Below, piece after piece: positions 56,924 to 64,000 of a stretch of 64,000 nucleotides of DNA. Made by a program: the position numbers and the translations under genes. The stretch covers positions 1-64,000 of the forward strand of contig JAACJO010000038.1 in the NCBI GenBank assembly GCA_013368445.1. The letters are read 5' to 3'. The first letter of the stretch is position 1, and each line of letters starts with the position of its first letter. The stretch comes from Leucocoprinus leucothites. Taxonomy: Eukaryota > Basidiomycota > Agaricomycetes > Agaricales > Agaricaceae. Below the pieces are notes generated by a model that saw nothing but the letters and a program-made list of their open reading frames with translations, searched no databases and was not told the DNA's origin.

Positions 56924-59900
56924 ATGTCTGGTAAGAACAAACCCATCTCTTCTATTTGTATCTATTCGCAAAACGTGGGACGCTCTTATGCCCTGGTTGA
57001 TACTATACTCGAATCCAAAAAACTGGATTTCGAAATCATTTTTCTACAAGAACCTCCATGGAATCATATTCGGAAAGCACCTTCTACAACTAACCCTGAA
57101 GGGGATGATGTCATTGGTGCCCCTATTCACCCGGAATGGCTGTGTATGGTTCGCCCTACTAAGCCCAACAATCCCTGACCCCGTACTCTGACTTATGTTC
57201 ACAGACGCCTACTTCGCATGAGGCCCATTCTTCGTCAGGAGTGGGTTAACCACCGCGATATACAAGTCTTGGGTCTATTCAACCAGGGTAACTATATCCA
57301 TCTACTTAACATATACTCAGACTCGTCCTCGTCGGCGATCAATTTCCTTTCGACAAACTTCATCAACATCCCTGATGTTATATATATGGGAGGGGACTTC
57401 AATTGTCGATCTCCAGAATGGGACCCTTCAGCTACTTATGTCCCTATGTCAGCTATAACTCTAACGGAGTTAGTGGACAGCTTCAATCTTACAAGGTCCT
57501 CACCGATCTCACTATCCCCTACTCATTTCTCTTCCATTGAAAGTCATGATGATTCGGTTATCAATCTTATTTTTTGTGCTAACAATTCCACCTCCCACAT
57601 CATCGATATCAATTCGAGACTCCCATCGGATCATGCACCCTTGATTATGGATCTTCCAATCTGCCCAGATTATATTAATTATAAAAAACAAGTACTACCG
57701 AAAGATAGCGATGAAGAGACGACTTTCATTTCTCAAGTCTCTGAGCATCTAGCGGCCCTTGATTGTTCGGACATTCGGTCCACTTCCTGTTTGAACGATA
57801 TTTCTAACTCCATTTCTCGAATCTTTCATGAATCTTGGAATACGAACTCTAAAACTGTATGGATTACTAACCGGTCAAAGGAATGGTGGAACCCCCACTG
57901 TTCTGAGACTCTTCTTACCTACAGAAGAACAAAGGATTGTAAGGACTGGCGAGCATTCAGAGTGGCTACCAGAGCCGCCAAATGCTCTTTTTTCGATGCG
58001 CCCATACATGAAATCGCATCTACCAACAAACGACCCTGGGACCTCATGGAATGGGTAAAACAATGAAAACTCCCTGCCGTCGAGGGAATCCTTTACCAAG
58101 GGCGACCTTGCAACGACCTTCCGGACCTATGGAATGCACTCCATTCATCATACAACTCAGCATCCGGTCGCCCGGTAAGCTCTAATATTCTCAATGAAAT
58201 GAAATCCCTTCCCTCTCATTCCTGGACGAATTTCTCTGTCCTTGAACTCACCGAATCCCTCTCCTCATGCACTAACTCTTCAGCACCTGGACCTGACCAC
58301 GTCTCCTGGAAACACCTAAAGTCCATCGTTGCCCACAATGAATGCCTCAAGAACATACTACTCATTGCTAATGCGTGCATACGTCTCTCTCACTGGCCGA
58401 GTCACTTTAAGGACTCGGTCTCTATCATCATTCCCAAGCCGAATAAACCGGCATATGATACACCCAAAGTGTTTCGTCCCATCGTTCTACTAAACACTTT
58501 AGGTAAATTAATCGAGAAGATGATTGCCCACCGCATGCAGTTCGAAGCGGTATCTCTAGATATTCTCCACCCTAATCAAATGGGTGGAGTTATCCAACGA
58601 TCCACGGAGGATGCAGGAGTATTCCTCACTCACATCATTTGGACCGGATGGACTAAAGGTATGGTTACTAGTGTCTGTGCTTTTGATATCGCCCAATTCT
58701 TCCCCTCCCTAAACCACGAAATCCTCACTAACATTCTACAATGACAGGGGTTCACCCCTGAACTTGTCAATTTCTTTTCACACTATCTCATAGGTCGATC
58801 CACTCAATTCATGTGGAACACTTTTCTATCCGACGCCCATGACGTGGATGTTGGCGTTGGGCAAGGTTCCGCTCTATCACCCATTCTATCCGCGCTCTAT
58901 CTAGCGCCCCTCATGTCCATGTTCGACCAATGCGCTCGTTTACAGTCTATCCCTTCTTCCCTTTTATCATTTGTCAATGACGGGCTTTGTATATCTCAAG
59001 CGAAGAATTATACTGACACTATTTCTTCCCTTAAATCAGCTTATTCCATCATTAATTCCATTTGCACCAATCTCGGACTGGTCGTTGAACACGATAAGTC
59101 TGAGGTCTTTCACTTCTCCCGACGTCATAATGATTCGAATCCCCCCCTTGATCTATCCGATGTTGGCGGCCCTATACTTTATCCCAAACGTTTCTGGCGG
59201 TACTTAGGTTTCTATTTTGACCGTCAACTTTCATTTCAAGAACACGTTCGGTATTACTCCACCAAAGCATTATCCACAGTGAAAGCTATGAATATGCTAG
59301 GCAACTCCACCCGAGGCCTCCTCCCTCTACAAAAACATCTACTTTATAGGTCATGTGTTGTCCCCGTGGCTATGTATGGATTCCGACTCTGGTACTTTGA
59401 AGGCGCTCGTAACAAGGCGCTTCTCAAGTCTTTATCATCCATGCAAAGACGCGCGGCTCTCTGGATCACAGGTGCCTTCTGCACTTCTCCATCAGGCGGC
59501 GCTGAAAGCATTGCCGGACTCATTCCAATTCACCTCCATCTTCGTAAATTAGCTATTCGTTCGTCGTATCAAGTCTCTACTTTACCCTCTAATCATGCGT
59601 TACGTTCTCTTCTATCTAAGGACTTTTCTCTTAACTCCTCCCCTCATCCCCAATCGCTTCGCCTTCTCACTCCGGCCAAAAAAGCTAAAGTCAAAGGCCC
59701 TCTTATCGATGTAGATATTTCTCTTTCTCATCTTTCAGATTCATTTTCTCCATTTGCCCCTGAATCAAAACCCGGATCTCGTCTTATGGACATCTTTCCT
59801 GATTCTATTCACTTTCACCCATGCAATCGCTCGGATAAACACGAAATGTATAAACATGTATCATCTCTCGACTCCGTTTTTTCTTCTTCTTCCTCTGATC

Positions 59901-60877
59901 ATAATTGTATCTCAGTTGTTACTGATGCTTCTGTTCCACTTGTAGGTTCCCTTCAGGCAGTTTCGGCAGCACATTTATATCGCGGCGGATGACAAGTGTC
60001 CCATGCAAAACAGGCTAGCGGCCGAGCGTCATCTACTGATGCCGAACTCTATTCCATTCGTATTGGCATCGCCAAGGCCATTTCTCTCCAGTGCGACCAC
60101 ATTATCCTCATCACCGACTGCCTCCCAGCAGCCAAGCTGGCAGTCGATCCCTCTATACACTTGAGTCAATCACATTCTATCCAAGTCTGCCAACTCCTAT
60201 CCGACTGGCTCACGGCTAAACCCTCCCGATCTATCGACTTCTGGGACGTTCCTTCCAAATGGCGTTGGAAGCCCCATCTTAAAGTCCACAAAGATGTCAC
60301 CTCCACATGCATACATGCCCCCCCTTGAGTAGGCGCCACTCTCGATTTCCTGCGATGCAAAATCACCAATGACTGCCAGAAGTCTTGGGAGTCAACTTTC
60401 TGGAAGAAGAAGTACCGCGGCAGCGGTTTCCTTCTTTCAAAGAAGAATCGCAAGTTCCTCACCCCTACCTACATCAAGGGGGGCACCTGGCTTCCCTTAG
60501 CCAATGAATCACCATCTTTATGTGCGTGTATGTCACGTGCCATCCTCAATCATGCTCCTATTAGAGCTTATCGCGAGAGGTTCTTCCCCCTCGAGCCCAA
60601 ATCCTGTCGTTGTGGCCATCGCCTGGAAACACGACATCATATCATGTGCTATTGTCCCCTATATCCTTTCCGCACTCAATGGGTGCAATGCGCTTTTCCT
60701 CAGTATGAGTTCCTTGTCGAGTTCTTAAAAAAGAACCCGGCTGCCTTTGCTTTTACCAATCACGACACGTGTCCACTGCCGCCTCAAGCTCCTGTGCCTG
60801 CCAAACCAAATGAAGGTGAACTATACTCTTTCATCTCATCTCTTTTCTTTTCTCTTGAGTCCGATCTCTGTGTATGA
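56924..60877 (+). pseudogene. LINE-A ORF2, full length in one frame, five TGA stops
   Basis: A single frame of 1,317 codons with no frameshift. Endonuclease 1-250 (IYSQNVG, FLQEPPWN, GGDFNCRSPEWD, SDHAPLIMD), linker (SKEWWNPHCSETLLTYRRTK), RT about 480-800 (FDIAQFFPSLN, GVGQGSALSPIL, FVNDGLCIS with the first catalytic Asp changed to Asn), RNase H about 990-1130 (VVTDASVP, STDAELYSI, LITDCLPAAKLAVDP), and a Cys/His end (CRCGHRLETRHHIMCYCPLY). The only stops are TGA at 57176, 58064, 58742, 59990 and 60326, each where sister copies have Arg. It is the best template for the family's ORF2 layout, but is inactive by stops and by the RT Asp change. Confidence 0.9.
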
Positions 60878-61095
60878 CACCTCGTTCTATAGTCTCTTTC
60901 GAGTCTTATCTATGTTGCTGGACTAATCGTGTATAGTCTCTGTCTTAAGCGGTCTCCGACCGCTTCGTGTACCCCAGCTTGCTGTAGTGTACCGTCTGTT
61001 TGTATTATTTAGTCGAAAAGTGGACTGCGATCGAGCACCGCTATATAAATTCATTGATATTATAAAAAAAAAAAAAAAAAAAGAGGTAGAATAAA

Positions 61096-61945
61096 TGTCC
61101 GAGCAGTCAAGGGCCACTAGATGCTCAGAGACTTGGGAAGTGAAAGCCATCTCTTCATCGCTATCTTTCGGTATTATGCGTTTTTTATAATTAATATAAT
61201 CTGGACAGATTGGAAGATCCATAATCAAAGGTGCGTAATCCGATGGAAGCCTCGAATTAACATCGATAATATGGGAGGTAGAATTGTTAGCGCAAAAGAT
61301 GAGATCGATAACCGAATTGTCATGACTTTCAATGGAAGAGAAGTGAGTCAGGGATAATGAGGTTGGTGAAGACCTTGTGAGATTGAAGCCATCCACCAAC
61401 TCTATTAGAGTTATAGCTGACATAGGGACATAAGTAGCTGAAGGGTCCCATTCTGGAGATCAACAATTAAAATCTCCTCCCATATAAATAATATTAGGGA
61501 TGTCGATGAAGTTTGTTGAAAGGAAATTGATCGCTGATGAGGACAAGTCAGAGTATATGTTAAGTAGATGAATATAGTTACCCTGGTTGAATAGTCCCAA
61601 GATTTGTATGTCGCGGTGGTTGACCCACTCTTGTCGAAGGATGGGTCTCATGCGAAGTAGTCATCTGTGAATATACGTCAGAGTACGGGGTCAGGGGTCA
61701 TTAGGTTTGGTAGGGTGAACCATACACAGCCACTCAGGGTGAATAGGAGCACCTATGATGTCATCCCCTTCAGGGTTAGTTGTAGAAGGTGCTTTTCGAA
61801 TATGATTCCATGGAGGTTCCTGTAGAAAAATGATATCGAAGTCCAGCTTTTTGGACTCAAGTATAGTATCAACCAGGGCATAAGAGTGTCCCACGTTTTG
61901 TGAATAGATACAAACAGAAGAGATAGGTTTGTTCTTACCAGACAT
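61096..61945 (-). pseudogene. LINE-A ORF2 endonuclease N-terminal part (host copy)
   Basis: It continues the host LINE-A beyond the nested copy. From 61945 (MSGKNKPISSVCIYSQNVG) it shows FLQEPPWN, GGDFNC followed by TGA near 61,460, and SDYAPLIMD, in which the catalytic SDH has become SDY. A second TGA lies near 61,691 (NDP-stop-PRTL). The endonuclease would be dead from either change. Confidence 0.84.
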
Positions 61946-61947
61946 AT

Positions 61948-64000
61948 TTAAACAGCAACTCCGCCACTGGAGTGATTGGAATTGGCATGAACGGCATGTG
62001 CGGTGCGTGATTCGGCGGCTTTGTTTGAATGCCAGGCTCAGTTGAACCTGTTCCTCCAGAATGGACATTTGGTGTCATTTGCATGATGATCACCTTTGCA
62101 GTTCAGGCATTTGAAGTTCTCCAGGTGAGGACATGGGGTGCCCTCAGGAGTGGCATCATGGGGGGGATTGGATTTGGGGTTGGCCTTACAACACCAGGCC
62201 ATGGATCGGTGGTTTTCAACTCGATGAGGGCCACCACAAATTTGACAGTGTGTGCCAAGGGCATGACATGCATGAGTGGGATGACCCCAGCGCCAGCAGT
62301 TCCTGCACTGAGCAATGCCGGGGTGCATACTAGTAGCACGGATGGTACCGATATGTTGGCCAAAGTTAATAGTATGGTTGACCAACATCTTGGCCTTAGT
62401 ACCATTTTGGGAGTCCCAGATGTTGAACCACACAACAGCAGTGTCCGATTTTGGGGAGGCTTTCATGACACGAGGATGTGCGACAAGGATAATGTTCTCA
62501 AACAAAGATGATTGCCCGAGGGCTTGTTCAACAAATGCTGGAGAGAGAGGGTTGGAAGAGTTGGCCACCCAGTAAGGGACACCGACAATTTTGAGGAACG
62601 ATTTGGATTGTGGCAGATGAGGCTCGATAGGGATGGCGTCTCCTAATTGCCAGGCTTTCTTGAGCCAGGATTTGATGGTTTCAAGGTCAGCAGGGGAAGC
62701 GACGCCTGATGTAGGGATCAATATGCCGTTGTATGATTCGTGAACCGATTCGATGCGAAGTTTGGACTGAGCGGCAGTAAGACCACAATTACAGAATTCG
62801 GCTACTTTGTTAAAATCTTTAATTCAGTCAGCGATGATATTTCCCTTGAAAGGGATAAGGACTTGACGACGGGTGGGCCCGTGTGTAGTCATTTTGGGTT
62901 TAGCATGTTGAGCGCCTGAGGATGTTGATTCGGGGGCCTGCGGTTGGGCGCTCCCAAAACCTGCCTTGTACATAGCAAGGACTTTGTTGTAAGATAATTC
63001 AGGGAAGGCAAGTATCATTTCTCGTATCTTAACCCCATCAATACTAGAGGAGGAGTTGGAAGAGGAAGTCACTGGCTGGACACCCCGTTGGGCGGCATCA
63101 GCAAATGACACATTCTTCTTGTTGAAATGTTCCGTAAGGGGTTTGGTGGATGCCTTACGGTCAGGAGGGGGAATGGGGGGTGGCATATCAAAGGCGCCCT
63201 TGGGGTTAGGTTTTGATGGCTGAGGCTGGCCATCAGAGGAAGGGCGCCCAACTGAGTGCTTGAAGTTTCCATTTCCGTTCCTTGGGATCACATGATTGGA
63301 AGGAGGAGGAGGGGCCCAGGAGACACGAATAGGACTGGAGGGCTTGGAAGACATGACGTCATTCTTTGCCTTCAGGGAGCCTGACACAGACAAAACATCA
63401 CGTGCCTTACCAGAAGATGTAAAGTCATTCTGGGGGAGGGGAGAGGTGCCCTCACCGGGAGGGGCTTGATCAATGTTCATTTGGTCGTCATCAATGCGAT
63501 CTGTAGGATTAGTTTGCCCAACGACAATGCCAGGCGGAAATATGGGGGTAGGGATGGTAGATGGGGACAGTTTATGTGCCTTTTTTCCTTTCCCCTTACC
63601 CTTAGGAGGGGGGGAAGAGTCCGTCATGGGAATATCCGAGGGAGGACTATAATAGTGCCTCAATGCTTCTGTGATCATGAGTCCGCTTTCACCGTTAATA
63701 GGTAGGCGGTCCTATCCTGACTCAAACATAGTAGTGAGCAGACAATAGATTGGTTCCCCCATTTGAGGAAACCTTGGGTCTTTCTCACCAGGCTGCAACC
63801 CAAGAGCGGCGCGATGTCTGAAAAAATTTGTGACATATTTAAGCACCTCGAGCGCTTTGAAGGCAGCTTCACCGACAATAACAGTTTCTTCGGTGGCTGT
63901 GTTGGATTGATCCTTGAGATCCGGGAGGTGTGACTGTGCAGGCCTAGGCTCCTGCGGCTGTGCAGTGATGTCACCAGTGACATCATGTGTGACATCAGGT
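61948..64000 (-). pseudogene. LINE-A ORF1 (host copy), running off the window
   Basis: The stop TAA lies at 61948. Going upstream: CLNCKGDHHANDTKC, CQICGGPHRVENH, CRNCWRWGH, the RRM-like region (AVVWFNIWDSQNGTK), PTRRQVLIPFKGNIIAD, MILAFPELSYNKVLAMYKAG, the Pro-rich region and the helical block near 63,800. Breaks are a TGA replacing Arg near 62,036 (RFN-stop-AWH), stops near 62,722 and 62,824, and a change near 63,715. The N-terminus and 5' end lie beyond 64,000. Confidence 0.83.

Larger units (their letters stand above)
55225..61080 (+). mobile_element. LINE-A copy, 5'-truncated, 5.9 kb, nested with TSD
   Basis: It begins within ORF1 (DIPMTDSSLPPKGKGKGKKA), carries the rest of ORF1, a full-length ORF2 frame, the 3' end and a poly-A tail at about 61,063-61,080. 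A TSD of about 15 bp flanks it (AAGAGGTAGAATGAA at 55210-55224 and the same with one G to A change at 61081-61095); the copy sits in the endonuclease region of the minus-strand host LINE-A. It is CpG-rich compared with the left part of the window, so it is among the younger insertions. Confidence 0.9.

Noticed and set aside
56924..60877. TGA used as a sense codon for arginine
   Set aside because: Sister copies have CGN at these places, normal ORFs here also end in TGA, and CpG transitions explain the pattern without recoding.
1..64000. CRISPR arrays, tRNA, rRNA or host genes
   Set aside because: No regularly spaced short repeats or RNA gene signatures were seen, and all clear proteins belong to transposable elements.

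Overview
The window looks like fungal DNA, most likely from an agaricomycete basidiomycete. That placement rests only on the style of the transposons (fungal LINEs with RNase H, chromodomain Ty3/gypsy elements, copia elements with a half-tRNA primer site). I see no host gene, tRNA or rRNA. Almost all 64 kb is a nest of transposable elements inserted into one another. Names used here are local: LINE-A is a two-ORF non-LTR retrotransposon of about 7.0 kb, and LINE-B is an element of about 2.1-2.3 kb with a single ORF1-like gene.

Layout. 1-7,100 holds old, CpG-poor fragments: Ty3/gypsy integrase with chromodomain, LINE-A and LINE-B pieces, and one gypsy LTR with polypurine tract. 7,101-10,464 holds two LINE-B copies around a LINE-A endonuclease fragment; one LINE-B has a 14-bp target-site duplication (TSD). 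10,465-17,483 is a minus-strand Ty3/gypsy element (LTR, polypurine tract, an antisense accessory gene, 3' pol, gag), broken by a LINE-B and by a 697-bp solo LTR. 17,484-34,221 holds LINE-A copies on both strands, including the best-preserved ORF1-ORF2 pair (24,971-30,361) fused to a second copy. 34,222-37,526 holds part of a copia LTR, a complete LINE-B with a 17-bp TSD, a gag fragment and a LINE-A tail. 37,527-48,687 is a full-length minus-strand LINE-A carrying a Tc1/mariner element, a copia solo LTR and a further LINE-A. 48,694-49,435 is the rest of the copia LTR, its primer site and a gag fragment. 49,436-64,000 is a minus-strand LINE-A running off the window, carrying a LINE-B, a solo LTR and a 5.9-kb plus-strand LINE-A.

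How the parts relate. LINE-A encodes an ORF1 with CCHC knuckles and an ORF2 with APE-type endonuclease, reverse transcriptase, RNase H and a Cys/His C-terminus. LINE-B has no ORF2 but shares LINE-A's 5' box, 3' motif and a diverged ORF1, so it is probably mobilised by LINE-A proteins. Most reading frames are broken by TGA where relatives have CGA arginine, the mark of CpG transitions.

The strongest single observation is structural. Two inverted LINE-A arms of 3,584 bp (30,516-34,099 and 42,032-45,615) flank a segment of about 8 kb, and the halves of one 302-bp copia LTR, each carrying one copy of a 14-bp TSD, lie at 34,222-34,441 and 48,694-48,789 in opposite orientation. Inverting the segment between the arms rejoins them exactly, which argues for an inversion by recombination between transposon copies.
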